From assembly GCA_036346205.1 (NCBI GenBank), contig JARFJB010001166.1:11533501-11597500 (forward strand): a stretch of 64,000 bases of DNA, read 5' to 3'. The position numbers were made by a program, and so were the translations under genes. Below, in pieces: positions 47,001 to 58,207 of this stretch. The DNA comes from Vesta saturnalis (taxonomy: Eukaryota; Arthropoda; Insecta; Coleoptera; Lampyridae). The notes beneath the pieces are model-generated. The model saw nothing but the letters and a program-made list of their open reading frames with translations. It searched no databases and was not told where the DNA came from. How positions within the stretch are numbered: the stretch's first letter is position 1; the number at the start of each line of letters is the position of its first letter.

Positions 47001-50000
47001 GCACATACGCACACACGCACACACGCACACACACAAACGCACACACGCACGTGCGCGCACACACACACGAACACACACCCACACACGCACGCACACACGC
47101 CCGCACGCACGCGCACACACGCATACACGCACACACGCACACACACACGCACACACACGCACACACGCACACACGTACACGCGCACACGCGCACACGTGC
47201 ACACTCACACTCACACTCAGACTCACACTCACACTCACACTCACACTCACACTCACACTCACATTCACACTCACACTCACACTCACACTCACATTCACAC
47301 TCACACTTACTCACACACGCACTCACACGCACACACATGCGCGCGCACGCATGCACACACACGCGCACTCAAACGTACACACGCACGCACACACGCACGC
47401 AGACTCGCACGCACACACGCACGCACACACGCACGCACTCACACACGCACGCACACACGCACGCTTACCAAAATTGTTTTCCAAAAACGGGGCCTATAAT
47501 TCGCGCATTGTGAGATGAGGCTCCATCCTGTTTTAAATAAATTTGGTCCAAGCGAGCTAAAGGAATGCCATCTAATAAATCAGGCACAACCATTTATAAA
47601 ATGTCCAAATATCTAAGAGCAGATAAGTTCCCTTCGAAAATGTAAAAATTTTATTTTTGATCCTAATATAAAGCAGGAAATGTTTAATCCAAATCGTCCT
47701 TGCTGTCTTTGAGCAAATATTTGGTGTTGATTTTCTTGAGACCAGAATCTGCTATTGTGCCGGTTTAAAACACCTGCATTGCTAAAATGTGCCTCGTCTG
47801 ACCATATGACATTTCTTCCCAAGTTTGGTATTTAACATGTTTAAGTACTAATCGCAAAATATTAACCTACGTTTAGCATCGTGAGGATGTAGATGTTGAA
47901 CAAGCCTAAATTTATATGGTTTATATTTATGGTGGCGAAGTATTCTTTGGATTCTTGTTTTCGGAACCCCAATACTGCTTTCTATAGTTCTGCGGGAACT
48001 TATAGGAGTATCCTCCAGACCTAAAACGGTAACCTCAACATTCTCTCGATTTTCTTTATTACATTTTTTTGGCCTGGGTTTAGAGAATGATCCATAATTA
48101 ATCTATAAAACGTAATTTTACTAGGTTGTCTGCATTCTGTATACCTACATAGATGTAAAGTTACTTAAGTATCAAAATTAATACCAAGGAAACCACTTAC
48201 CTGAAAAAATACAAATTTATTTCTGTGTCGGCGTTTTCATTACTCTGACCAAAGCAAATCAGCATAAATCAGTAAGAATCTAGCAGCCCTTTTGTAACAC
48301 TCAAATATATCTTAGACGTTCAAGAAAATATTCGTTTGTACTGAGTTTTTAGGTTTCATGGCCAACTATATCATCAAAATGTTAAATTAACGTTACATTC
48401 ATTTTTGAGGTTAATAATGCAAAAGAAGTGCCACACAATATATATTTTTTGTAAATTTTAAAAAAATTTACAAAACTCCATTTACACGGGATCCAAGTTT
48501 GGGTTTAGCATAGAATCAGTTATTTTCAATATATGCAACTTCCTTAGATAGACACCCAGTTCTTGCGGGAAATAGATGTCGATTTAACACAAAATCGATA
48601 CTTTTTACATATACGACTTGGATAAAATTGTATCAAAAATCTGTAATCAGGACCATTAGCCTCATACACTTTTTCTCCTTTTATTTTTAATTTTATGACC
48701 GTTTACGAAAGTACCAGTTAAACTAGAACCTTTATTTCGATCTATTTCAACCGCGCAATTTGAAAATGACTGCTTCCTGGTGGTTCATTCAAGCAGTGGA
48801 ATCGCTTCCTGTTATATCCCAAGGTTCTTCCGAAATCTTCGTCAACAATTCACTCTGACTAGTAGCTAAATGCACAGAAATTTTTTTCACAATAACGTTA
48901 ATCTGGCTTTCCGATGTACCAAGAACAATAAACGTAATATAATCAGGGATTGTTACCCCCAAAATATTACAATGTCTGCAATACTTACATTTACTTTGTT
49001 ATTTCTGATCACCCTTGTACATACACATTAAATATTTACACATCTCCTAAATGCCAAAACTTGGATATTCTAATAACTTCACCATTGAACACACCCCCAC
49101 AATAGTCAGAAACAAACACTATAACGGAAGTTTGCACACTGTTAGATGCTGAGCGACACTAGCCCTACCTGACACTCAAATCAGTTTAACTTTATACCAT
49201 TTCAGGTTGCTCCCTCATTTGATGAAGTTTTCTATGAGTGTAAATGGATGAATCAAATCAAGAATTGTACGGAACTGTTTACACCCACATTATCTGAAGA
49301 TGGTATATGTTTTACATTTAACATGCTGGATCGAGATGAACTATTTACGAGCGTGGTGTAAGTAGCCCAAAACAATGGCAACGTGTACTAATATCTTAAT
49401 TTAGTTACATGCACGGTAAGTACCTCCATCATGGAATAAAAACAACAAATTGGACCTTAGAAGATGGTTATCCAGAACATTTAGGAAAAGATGCTTATCC
49501 AATACGTGCAATATCAGCGGGACAAGGAGCTGGGTTATCAGTTTTACTAAGATCATATGAAAAGGATTTAGATTATGTTTGTAGAGGTCCGGTTCAAGGA
49601 TTTAAAGTTTTACTTCATCATCCAGCAGAAGTTCCAAGAGTCAGCCAGCAGTATTTTCGTGCTCCTTTAAACCAAGAAATTGTAGTTGCTGTTAAACCCG
49701 ATATGATGACTACGTCCGATGGATTAAAGGATTACCATCCTCATCGTCGGCAGTGCTACTTTCCCACAGAACGCCAACTGAGATTTTACAAAGTTTATAC
49801 ACAGAAAAATTGTGAAGTTGAATGCATAACTAACTACACCTTAAATTACTGCGGATGCGTTTCTTACCACATGCCTTGTAAATATCTAAGTAGGTTGCTC
49901 AAAATTACCTGACATTTCTATTTTAGATGACGAACACACCAAGCTGTGCAGTTCTGGAAAAACTTTATGTGTTTATCGCGCCTCAGGTAAATTTTTGTTA

Positions 50001-53000
50001 CGTAGAGGATATAACTAAAAAAAAATTGTAGTTGCCTTATTAATGGATGAAATTGAAAATAAGTTTACCGTAAATGCAGAACAAATGAGCAATACAAATC
50101 GTCAGGAGTGCGACTGTCTTCCAGCATGCACGTCATTGACGTATAATTCTGAAAATTCCCAAGCTGATTTTGATTGGTATAAAGTTTTTGAAGCAAATAA
50201 AGCAAATTTTCAAGGACTAACTGGGTAAATATACAGATGTGATGGTAACAACACTAAGTTTTTCTTTGGTTACTCGATAATGCCATTATTTATTTGTTTC
50301 AACTACGATATGTACAATAAATACCGTTAATGTGATGAATTCAACCCCTTACCAAATTACATACACATCTTACACTAAATAGGGCTCAACCTTTAGACAT
50401 AATCAATTGATTAAATTCATTTTCCTTATACCTAATTTTTTACATTAGTCTCCGTAATCAAAATTAGTCCTTTATAATGAACATGATTATATCTTTTATA
50501 GGACACTAAATCTACCAATTAAAGTACCGCTGTGAAGGGGTAAACGATCGCACTATTAACTATGTGAAGTTTTAATGGTCTAACCGCCACAAGAGGAATG
50601 TTCTATATTTATACATGTGCTAACCTTTGTATTTAATATCCACAACTGGGTTAAGGTAGTAAGACCTTACCTTTACCTTATATTTAATTTTATTAATCAG
50701 CTTTCAATTACTAGACAAAAGTTTGTGTTAGATTCACTTTTTGCGATATCTTAAACTGCGCGTTCAGTCAACTAGCCGTCTAGCTAAAGGTTGACTGCAG
50801 ACTCTATCTATGCAGAATACCCTATTTCAAAATCAACCACTTACAAAGGGGTTCAAATATCACATGATCCTGCTGAGAAGAAAATCTGAAACGGAACGAA
50901 CGCAAGCGAAGCTTCCAAACCTATGTCACCTTGTCATTTACGAGAAGAATGTAGTTTTTTATGAAATCATCAAACTAGATTTTAAAATTCGCCCCATAGA
51001 ATATCCAAAGCTAACCTAAAGTTTCTATTGTAATCTCGCACGTAGACGATTCAATTTTGCGCACAAAACGGTAATTTTCAATGCTATCTGTCCTTAAACG
51101 ATACGTAACATGTTTGATTTTAAATTAAAGTTTATTTGTATGTATCAACCGTACGGTAAATACATCCTGGGTTCGAAAACATTATTAGAAAACGCGTTAT
51201 TTTTTTAAGTTAATTTTAGATATAAATTCCTTTGCATATCGATTTCGGTTAATGAATGAGTTCTCCAGTGCCTTTCCGATGGGCAAAATGTACATCTAAA
51301 ATTCGAAACAAGAATTATTTAACCACTCAGACATCTATCCTAAATACATATACAATTGTTTTTTTAACGATAACCGATATTTTAATATATTCCAGGGGCG
51401 TAACATTTACACAAAGTTTACAACCTACGTTACCTTACTAATCAACTTTTGTGGCTGTCCTCGTCCTAAACTAAAAGAACCTGACGACGTCTTTGTGGAA
51501 TAACATCTGGCATATTATGCGTTGCAACCCATCGTCTTGCTTTCGGATGTTGTGGCTTTATCCACATACCAGTCCTCTCGTTTCAAAGTACACTGAAATG
51601 ATATCACTTTGCCCTTTGTATTGGATATCTATATCCTCCTGATCAGAACCAGGTGAAAACGAACGTATCCTTTTTCGACAAATTGCTTTTTATAAAAAAA
51701 ATTTGTCGGGAGTGGTAATTTTTTTTGTTTGGTTTTCTCTACGTATGTAATTTCTAACTAGATACATGTTCATAAAATATTAACAGAGTCTCAATGGGCT
51801 TGGATCGTTTTTTTTTTGCGGAGATGACTAGTTTGGGTATGCGGTTAATGAAATCTGTAAAACGTACACCTTTGACTGGAGTTGTAGATCGACGTTCTGA
51901 TGAATTGCTACCGAATGATACAGTGCCCATTAGACTATGGGTAATGGGAATGTGTCTTGGTAGGTTGGTTCAACCTTTTTGGCTTGCCAGCTCGTATACA
52001 CAATGTTAGGTTTTTTCGCAATTCTTCTCTGGTTTTCAGTAGTCTGGGAGTGTATGCATACTCCGACATGCAATTCAGATCCCAGATAAATATTTCTGTG
52101 GGTTTGAAACAAGATATTGCGTTTCCAGCGGTCGGTGATTGCCCTCAGTTTTTTGTTCACCAAATAGACGTCTTTCGACGGCTTGGCCCTGCATTCTTTG
52201 TCTGCAAACTGATAATAGAACGTTAACAAACGCTACAAATAATGCGTAGTGTGCAATGGTAGAGTTAGTAGAATGACGTTATATGCTTTGGCTTATTTCT
52301 GAGACATCACAATTTCTGAACGAAGAGGAGTTAAATCAGTTCACACTGTCTTTAAATTCTTATCTTTAAATACACACACTGGTGGTAGAATAACAATGTG
52401 GGCATTACATTAGACTCTGCTCTGAAGAAAAATGGTTTTACACTTTTCCCCTGATTTTATAGTGACAACGTTTTTTGCTCCATCTTCGGCTAAAACGTGT
52501 CTAGGTCGATTATTTAAATGAAGACCTGTTTCATCAATGTTATAAATGCACCCAATTTTGCCGAGACGTTTATTCTTTCCAATGTAGATTGTAGCGATTT
52601 AAAATAATTCTCCACATCTAGGCCGTTCATAACTTCACCTCGTCCTAGGAACACATCCTCAGCTTTACGAATAGACTGGTCCGGATGTCTTCTCAAAAAA
52701 GGTCTAAACCAATCGGAATCTGCAAGTGTTTTTATTTTTTGAGCTTTTTAATATCAGATTAAGACACCAAAACCAGCTTCTTTTGTTCAGACATGAATAT
52801 TTACCAATGAAGCGTACACACATTGCTACCGGCAATTTCTTAATTATTGGCCGTGGGTCGATCCTCCCGATTGGCTATTACGGTACCCTTATCTCTCATT
52901 CCAATAAGCAAATCGATTTTTGTTTGTGATTAAAAAGTATCTAATATGAAGCCTTTCTTTTTAATATGCGAAGTGTAAAGAGTAACATTACCTGGTAACC

Positions 53001-53451
53001 AAAGGCAAACTGTTCTATTGCTAGAACTTTACTAAGATAATTTTTTAAAATAATTATTATTTTGTAAGAACTTTGGTAGCCATTTCTAACAACCACATCA
53101 CAGTGTATTACGAGTGATTTTAGGCAGAATTACAATAAATTATTATGTTCCGTGGGGTGTATATTAATGTAAATTAAAATTTTCAGAGCAAAATTGACCA
53201 GCATAACCTTATTCTTCAAAGAAATGCAATTTATAACATCGGAAAGAAATGAACTATACGGACCAACGGATTTCCTTGCTAATTGTGGAGGATTGCTTGG
53301 ATTATTTATGGGCTTTTCAATTCTATCTATCATTGAAATATTTTACTTCCTTTCTTTACGTTTAATATGCAACTTAAGGAATTATGGCCATCATTACTGG
53401 TCTGGTTCACCTGAGCTTTTGGAAGATGATTCATACGTTCATAAAGATTAA
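44095..53451 (+). CDS. ppk: ppk-B: complete pickpocket-type DEG/ENaC channel subunit, 8 exons, 548 aa
   Basis: Exons: 44095-44255, 44305-44547, 44597-44696, 49206-49357, 49405-49877, 49927-49986, 50032-50224, 53187-53451. All introns are GT-AG and the coding sum is 1647 bases (549 codons with stop). The N-terminal domain has the family's His-Gly gating pair (SSIHG, H39-G40). TM1 is about residues 55-75 (LWWSIALIASICVCINMII) and is followed by FPAVTIC at 100-106. The extracellular part has VFYECKWMNQIKNC, DGICFTFN, NYCGCVSYHMP, and CDCLPACTSLTYN. TM2, about 491-516, has GGLLGLFMGFSILSIIEIF with the G-x-S filter (G503-S505) and the conserved Glu511. A short cytosolic tail ends at 548. As in the family, it should be one subunit of a trimeric sodium channel, probably in sensory cells. 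Introns 3 (4.5 kb) and 7 (3.0 kb) are inflated by repeats; the other five are 45-49 bp. Donor choice for exon 3 (AAG|GTAAAA at 44697) is set by frame. Nothing is broken. Confidence 0.93.
44782..45018 (+). other. Unidentified open frame in ppk-B intron 3 (one membrane segment, Cys tail)
   Basis: The frame reads STLSLIIYITLLIFVASVLP as one hydrophobic segment, then IWCGTPYDLPTYKMKIKTN, FKTSCQTEVNRHLHANLKK and stop. An AG acceptor-like site (AACTTTAG|TACACTATC) lies at 44814. I do not recognise it. Shortened or decayed relatives occur at 16101-16150, 18420-18475 and 45670-45690, so it is either an exon carried by a dispersed repeat or chance coding in one. It is not part of the ppk-B frame, since exon 3 joins exon 4 in phase. 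Confidence 0.35.
45019..46018. repeat. Repeat copies in ppk-B intron 3, with a short CA array at 45417-45447
   Basis: 45406-45447 (GCTACTAACGTACATCCACACACAGAGACACACTCACGCAC) and 46007-46040 (GATACTAACATACATCCACACACGTAG...CACGCAC) share their start. 45530-45552 (GTATATGTAGGTTGGAAGGTAAAAA) matches 19368-19391. 45620-46000 matches 18380-18780. Two or more copies of one dispersed element appear to be joined here. Confidence 0.65.
46019..47463. repeat. (CACACG)/(CACACT)n array, 1.45 kb, in ppk-B intron 3
   Basis: CA-dinucleotide DNA with regular CG and CT variants. A block CGAGCACGCGTACGCACA...GCACACGTACACACGCACACACGCAC at about 46308 recurs at about 46911, a 603-bp higher-order duplication. CACACT-rich tracts occupy 46680-46815 and 47200-47320. 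Very long frames on both strands (370 aa His-Thr on plus, Cys-Val on minus) are repeat artefacts. It is alternating purine-pyrimidine and thus prone to Z-DNA and slippage. Confidence 0.92.
47464..48100 (-). pseudogene. Mariner 6: Tc1/mariner transposase fragment cut off by the CA array
   Basis: From about 48095 the minus strand encodes KPRPKKCNKENRENVEVTVL, SSRRTIESSIGVPKTRIQRI (HTH), then a shifted frame with GRNVIWSDEAHFSNAGVLNR (first catalytic Asp, 47820-47760), FWSQENQHQIFAQRQQGRFG, and near 47530 LKQDGASSHNARI (second Asp). The frame ends at 47464 where the CACACG array begins, so the C-terminal domain is absent. It lies in intron 3 of ppk-B, opposite to the gene. Its sequence differs clearly from mariners 1-5. 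Confidence 0.75.
48101..49205. other. Right part of ppk-B intron 3, no feature recognised
   Basis: AT-rich, without a credible frame. A GTAAGT donor on the minus strand at about 48200 (CAG|GTAAGTGG) with a TTTTATAG acceptor near 48105 could be a 5' intron of the mariner 6 gene; this is only suggestive. The intron ends at the TTTCAG acceptor, 49205. Confidence 0.4.
50225..51490 (-). repeat. Degraded LTR-like sequence in ppk-B intron 7
   Basis: 50829-50870 (CAACCACTTACAAAGGGGTTCAAATATCACATGATC) matches 13218-13250 (CAACCACTCATAAGGGATTTAAATATCACGTGTC) of another LTR. 51391-51425 (TCCAGGGGCGTAACATTTACACAAAGTTTACA) matches the TCCAGTGGCGTATCATTTACACCAGCTTACA edge at 18225-18255. The right end near 51485 (AGAACCTGACG) recalls the CAACCTGACA end. 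No coding capacity. Confidence 0.5.
51491..52430. other. Middle of ppk-B intron 7, unidentified
   Basis: Open frames occur on both strands (51794-52009 and 51957-52226 on plus, 52229-51930 on minus), but none matches a family I know. They may be the decayed remainder of the pogo-type element to the right. An FPAVGDC string in one frame is chance and not the ppk FPAVTIC motif. Confidence 0.35.
52431..52725 (-). pseudogene. Pogo/jerky-type (DDE_1) transposase fragment in ppk-B intron 7
   Basis: The minus strand reads DWFRPFLRRHPDQSIRKAED then GLDVENYFKSLQSTLERINV; after a one-base shift near 52560 it reads IYNIDETGLHLNNRPRHVLA and GAKNVVTIKSGEK. The RHP-SIRK block is the end of the CENP-B-type DNA-binding region and IYNIDETGL carries the first catalytic Asp of DDE_1 transposases (pogo/Tigger group). 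Upstream and downstream parts are missing or unrecognisable. Confidence 0.8.
52726..53186. other. End of ppk-B intron 7, no feature recognised
   Basis: AT-rich DNA. The frame at 52726-52929 resembles nothing. The intron ends with TTTTCAG at 53186. Confidence 0.5.
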
Positions 53452-53515
53452 ATATTATATACTTCTTGCTGTTAAATGTCTTTACAAGTGCGCTTTTTGT
53501 GTAATGTTAAATCGC

Positions 53516-53521
53516 AATAAA
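53516..53521 (+). promoter_or_regulatory. Poly-A signal AATAAA of ppk-B
   Basis: AATAAA (in ATCGCAATAAATTTATAATA) lies 65 bases after the ppk-B stop codon, a normal distance for a short 3' UTR. Confidence 0.6.
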
Positions 53522-53924
53522 TTTATAATATGAAGTTTTTGAATCCAAAATGAAATGAGGCAAAGATGTACATTACTTTCTTTTCAGAAAACTTTTATAG
53601 CCTAAACTAACCAGTCTGCTTTGACTTGTTCGTCATAGGAGGAACTTTAATTAAAACAGTAAATGTGCTGTCTCTTTTTTATTTTAATACATTACTATTG
53701 AACAAGAACGTTCAGTATACAGTATCTTAACTATTTCACCGTTTCCAATAAATCATGTAGTAAAACACTTATTTACAAAATCAAACTTTGATATATCATT
53801 TACTGGAAAATTTAATAACGCGCTATGCTCACACATGTATGAATGGAAATCTGGTAGTTGCTTTTTGTTGTATATGTAAGACGTATTTTTCTACAAGAAT
53901 CGCAAGTAATACTCTTTTGATCTG

Positions 53925-54095
53925 AACAGGCGAAGTTTAGCCTAATGCACGAAAGTGCTCAGAAACACTTATATTACATAAGAACGGTTACCTTAAACTT
54001 TTTATATCGCAAGTGAGAGGAAAGCAGGAACTAGGATAATAATTCATTCCAGACTTTAGAAGACGTATAGAAGAATCTGGATTTTCCTGTATAAA
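53925..54095 (-). mobile_element. Short fragment of the 1-683 type non-LTR element
   Basis: Minus strand reads FFYTSSKVWNELL, then FKVTVLM, matching FFYTASKLWNDLP and FKVAVHR of 1-683. At DNA level GAGAGGAAAGCAGGAACTAG and AAAGTGCTCAGAAACAC are shared with 58500-58620. It holds only the 3' end, without a clear poly-A. Confidence 0.75.
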
Positions 54096-54239
54096 ATACT
54101 CATTGATATTAAACTTTGCTAATTCTATTAATTTGATATCTGACCATTTAATTCATAAATATCAAATTATAAAATGTGGTAATGTAGGTATAAAATAAGG
54201 TAATGATATGATAATAAATAATGAATAAATGGGTATAAA

Positions 54240-55325
54240 AATGTAATGGTGTCAGTATAAATGTGTTTTAAATAATATAATAAAGAAAGTAAAGTGTAAA
54301 AATATTCTCCAAACAAATCGTTAAACTAACTGGAGATACAAACCATTCACCAAAAATAATGCCTTTGTCCCAGTCGGTTGATTAAAATGGGCCGATTCAA
54401 TCTTTTGATTTGCTTAATTACTACAAATTCTGCTCGATTAATTCCACAACATAAATGTAGTAACTGCCATGTAACACTAATAAAAATGATCTCGGACGCC
54501 AAGTTATTTTTGATTTTGCTCGGAATAACTAAACCGAGTATACAACAATAAAAATTCACCAAAATTTAAAAATAAAAATATACAAGCTATGTTTATTAAC
54601 ATGTTAAAATTTAGAATTATATCTTAAAACTAGTTGTAATAACTTTAAATTACTAAATTATTGATATAAATACCTGTTCGAAAAATTTTGTGCCCAAACT
54701 TTTTAATAACCTCTGGTATCAAACGATTACGGAAATGTAAACCAAGGTGATGTCATCTTTGCACCAATATTGCGCAACATCTCGTAATAACAATGCTTGC
54801 AAAATGGAATTTTACTTCTTATAAATTTCTCTTCGTGAAATTTTGAATCCAATGTTTATTGCATTTTCTCGAAAGTTCATATAAAAATTGTAATCAAAAT
54901 TTAGATCTGCATTAAAAGCAAAACGCAACCATAAAATAAAAGCGTATTTAAAAGTAGAATAAATGTGCAATTAAAAGTGGTAAAAGTAAAAGTAAAAGTG
55001 CCTACAAAAATCAAATGTTTTAGATTTTAATATAATATAATATAAATTTAGGTGGAAACCAAAAAAATGGCTTCCTGCATCTAACAGCGTATCACAAGAA
55101 GTGAGAAAAAAATGGACGGTCAGGAAGTCGGATGATGATGACGCGTTGTGCGAAAATATGAGCAGAAAAAATAATTTAAAGAAGTGGGAGTATAAACCTT
55201 AAGAAGATGTGCACTTAAGTTACACCAAAATGCAAATTAAGTTGCCTACCACATACCTATAATTCATTAATTATTAAAATTTTTTCTTATATTTACAACT
55301 AAATGAACGAAGAACATAAATTACG
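54240..55325. repeat. 1.05-kb direct repeat, copy 1
   Basis: Matches 60450-61535 in the same orientation over its length: AAATCGTTAAACTAACT(G/A)GAGA, TCTCGGACGCCAAGTTATTTTT, GCTCGGAATAACTAAACCGA, TCTTAAAACTAGT, CGGAAATGTAAACCA and TTTACAACTAAATGAACG(A/G)AGAAC. CGGACGCCAAGTTA is the inverted form of a TTGGCGTCCG site that resembles an LTR/primer-site junction, so these could be 5' ends of a minus-strand LTR element. No credible gene. Confidence 0.8.
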
Positions 55326-55639
55326 GTATATTTTAATACAACTCAAAATGGGTTGTTGCAAAATTTCATTTTGAGTGTGTTTAATTGTTGCAACTTGTAA
55401 TCAATATTGAACATACATAACCGTGCGGTAAACCCTTTTTCTGCTGAAGGAAAAGTGGTGATAATTTACATTTAGTCATCACCTGAAAAGCTACAAATCA
55501 TACGCCAAAGTAATTAATTAATTGATTAAGCATATGTTTTAACTACAAATACGCTAAAATTTCAACTTCGTAATGAATTTTCATACGATCTGAAATTTCT
55601 TAGTTAAATAAATTAAGAGTGCATAGACGCAATGACACA
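55326..55639. other. AT-rich DNA, no gene
   Basis: Contains a 10-bp perfect inverted repeat ACTCAAAATG...CATTTTGAGT (55341-55350 and 55367-55376) with a 16-base loop. Nothing else is recognised. Confidence 0.5.
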
Positions 55640-56180
55640 CTACAATGTTGCATGCAGATGGTTGCATTGGGGCAAGCAAATTAGGGATGGCTGTATGGGG
55701 ATGGTTACATGTTGAGGCAAATAGGTAAACACATCGAAGATGGTTGTATCCGGATGGCTGTATAGGGTAGGCACATTGGGGATGGATGCAAGCGGATGGT
55801 TGCATAAAGATGGCGCCATGCGGATGACTGCAGAGGTAAGCATGTTGGCGATGGCATGGCATTGTTGGTAGAGGATGGAGAATAGACGATAGAACATATA
55901 GATAGAATATTGACGATAGCGCATAGATGATATATGACATTATTAGGATCGATGACAGAGAATAGATGATACAAGGTAGATCATGGGGATGAAGGGTTGA
56001 TTATAGAGTATAGATGATAGAGTATAGGAATACGGATAGAGAATGGATGAAATAGCGTAAAATATATAAGATAGGTAACATAGTGTAGACGATAGAGGAT
56101 AGAGTATAAAGGATACTGGAAAGAGATTGGATGATAGAGCATAGATGATTAAGGATATATAATAATAATTATAAAATAAT
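55640..56180. repeat. Degenerate GATAGA/GATGG minisatellite, block 1
   Basis: Imperfect repetition of units such as GGATGGTTGCAT (55650-55860) and then GATAGAGTATAGATGATAGA (55860-56150). Minus-strand frames (LSSIFYLYVLSSIL and similar) are only translations of the repeat. Confidence 0.8.
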
Positions 56181-56215
56181 AATAATAATACTGTCTTTAA
56201 TCAAAATATGTACAC

Positions 56216-56261
56216 AGCACGCACGCACGCACCCACGCACGCACGCACGCACGCAACCACG

Positions 56262-56319
<58 letters not shown>
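56216..56319. repeat. Compound microsatellite (ACGC)n(AC)n(AT)n
   Basis: GCACGCACGCACCCACGCACGC... followed by (AC)n and (TA)n without spacers. Confidence 0.9.
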
Positions 56320-56323
<4 letters not shown>

Positions 56324-57159
56324 GAAAATGTAAAGTCTAGGCGAAGTTCAGCACTATGAAACAAACTGAACATCTGTTGCTCTACCACTTAACCTAGTTT
56401 CCGTGACAAACATGAATAAAAGATAATTTTTTAAATCCTGTTGCAATACCACAAACTATCACATTATATATCTACATGATACACTAATCCATTTTGTACA
56501 TAACTTGACTTTACATCATGAAAAAAAATAAATAAAACAACAAAAAATAATAATAAGATTATTGGCCCACTTGCATGTGTTGGTCATTTAATAAGTATAG
56601 TTTTAATTTATTTTGAAATATTTTGAAAGAATTAGATTTAATAAAGGGGTCAAATAAATTCACGGTTAGCAGAGACTCTTTTAATATTTGAATGCCCACG
56701 CTGAAGGCACTTACTCATATGAGTTTGAAATTTTAAATACACATCCGTGTACAACTCAAGATTTCTGGACTAATTCACAAGCTCAAGCTTGAGCTGTGTA
56801 TATAGATGTTGATTGCATTTAAAGCTTTTAATCTATCATTCTTTCTTCCAAATAACATAACTTGGCACTTATTTGGGTTTAAACTGAGATATAAGTTTGA
56901 AGATATATCTAATAATGTCCCTAATCTTCATTAACTCGCAGACAAGCCGTTGTAGCATCATTAACGTTGCAATCACCATAGACGGTGAATATACCTGAAG
57001 CGTTGAATAAGCTACCAATTACCACAAGCAGAAAAAGAGGTTGAGAATTCAAGATGACTAACAAAACCAGAGGTGTCAGATAGCTAATGAATACAAGGTG
57101 GTCACTGAAAGAAGCTACCGAAAGCAATTCCCAAGAAGATGCCCACCACCAAAAAGCAA
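56320..57159. other. Non-coding stretch, no gene seen
   Basis: AT-rich, slightly more balanced at 56920-57159. A minus-strand frame, 56921-57169, is open for 82 codons but resembles nothing and runs into the minisatellite. Confidence 0.45.
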
Positions 57160-57690
57160 ACCTCCGCAAAAGGATAGAAGATGGAGGATAGACGATAGAG
57201 CATAGATAGACGATAGAACGTAAAGTATAGATGATGCACGATAGAGGATGGATGATAGATGATAGAGCATAGATGATAGAAGGTAGATGGTAGACAATAG
57301 ACTATATAGGATATAGGATAGATGACATAAGGTAGAAAACAGAGCGTAGATGATGGAATATAAACGAAAGACTAGGTAATAGATGATAAAGCATGAATGA
57401 TAGAAGATAGACGGCAGAATATAAGATAGACAATAGAGCAAAGAAGATACAAGATAGGGAATAGATGATAGATAATGGAAGATAGATAATAAAGCATAGC
57501 TGATTGAAGATAGATGATAGAGCATAGAGGAAATAGGGCATAGGATAGAGAATGATGATGAAAACTTGATCATAATGTGTAGATGATAAAGGATAGAAAA
57601 TAGAAGATAAAGCATAGATGATGCAGGGAAGAACGAAAATGATAGATGATAGAGCAAGAAAACAATAAGACATAAGAGATGTCTAAGCGC
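57160..57690. repeat. Degenerate GATAGA minisatellite, block 2
   Basis: Imperfect units like GATAGAGCATAGATGATAGA throughout, related to block 1 at 55860-56150. The 196-codon minus frame (57705-57115) is a repeat translation. Confidence 0.85.
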
Positions 57691-57708
57691 TGAAAAAACT
57701 ACCAATTA

Positions 57709-57710
<2 letters not shown>

Positions 57711-57762
<52 letters not shown>

Positions 57763-57837
57763 ATTACTCAGTGGCTCAGCGGTAAAGGTGTGGAACTGTG
57801 GAAATGGGCCGATTAACCCAATTAACATATAAACCAC
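57711..57837 (+). mobile_element. (TA)n followed by an internally deleted tRNA-headed SINE
   Basis: TA repeats at 57711-57760 are followed by GGATTACTCAGTGGCTCAGCGGTAAAGGTGT (SINE head, A-box) joined directly to GGAACTGTGGAAATGGGCCGATTAACCCAATTAACATATAAACCACAG (SINE tail). Compared with the copy at 58208-58440, about 165 bp in between is missing. Confidence 0.75.
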
Positions 57838-58207
57838 AGTTACAAAAACACTTACAATACAGAATTAGTAACACGGTACGTCCCCGAATTATAACAACTT
57901 TTCAGAATAGCTTGAAACATCCATAAACAAGCTAGCACTAGAGGAGAACCACCTAACCCCACTCTGCCCCATGCAAGTGCGGCAGAGGATACATAATAGA
58001 GAGCAGCAGACCACTCAATGTGAGAACTCAGAAGCATAAGAACAACACTCGCAAGGGTACCAGGAATCACCAAACATATCTAGAACAAAAACGCGAAGAG
58101 CTTAAGCGCAACATATCGGCGCAATGGGTTACGGCACCACATGCTCAATAAACTACTGCGCAACCACGAAAAAGTTTAAAATGTATAAGTTATAAAAAAT
58201 ATATATT
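57838..58207. other. Spacer between two SINE copies, no gene
   Basis: The minus frame 58073-57852 resembles no protein. TTACAAAAACACTTACAATACAGAATTA (57839-57867) is the sequence that follows the SINE tail and recurs at 58944-58970. Confidence 0.5.

Noticed and set aside
46406..47518. 370-codon plus-strand open frame of His-Thr repeats
   Set aside because: It is a direct translation of the CACACG array; overlapping long frames exist in other phases and on the other strand, and it lies in an intron of ppk-B.
51957..52226. FPAVGDC string resembling the ppk FPAVTIC motif
   Set aside because: No TM1 precedes it, no ppk-like residues follow, and ppk-B already has its FPAVTIC in exon 2.
57115..57705. 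196-codon minus frame with Leu/Ser/Tyr repeats
   Set aside because: Translation of the GATAGA minisatellite.
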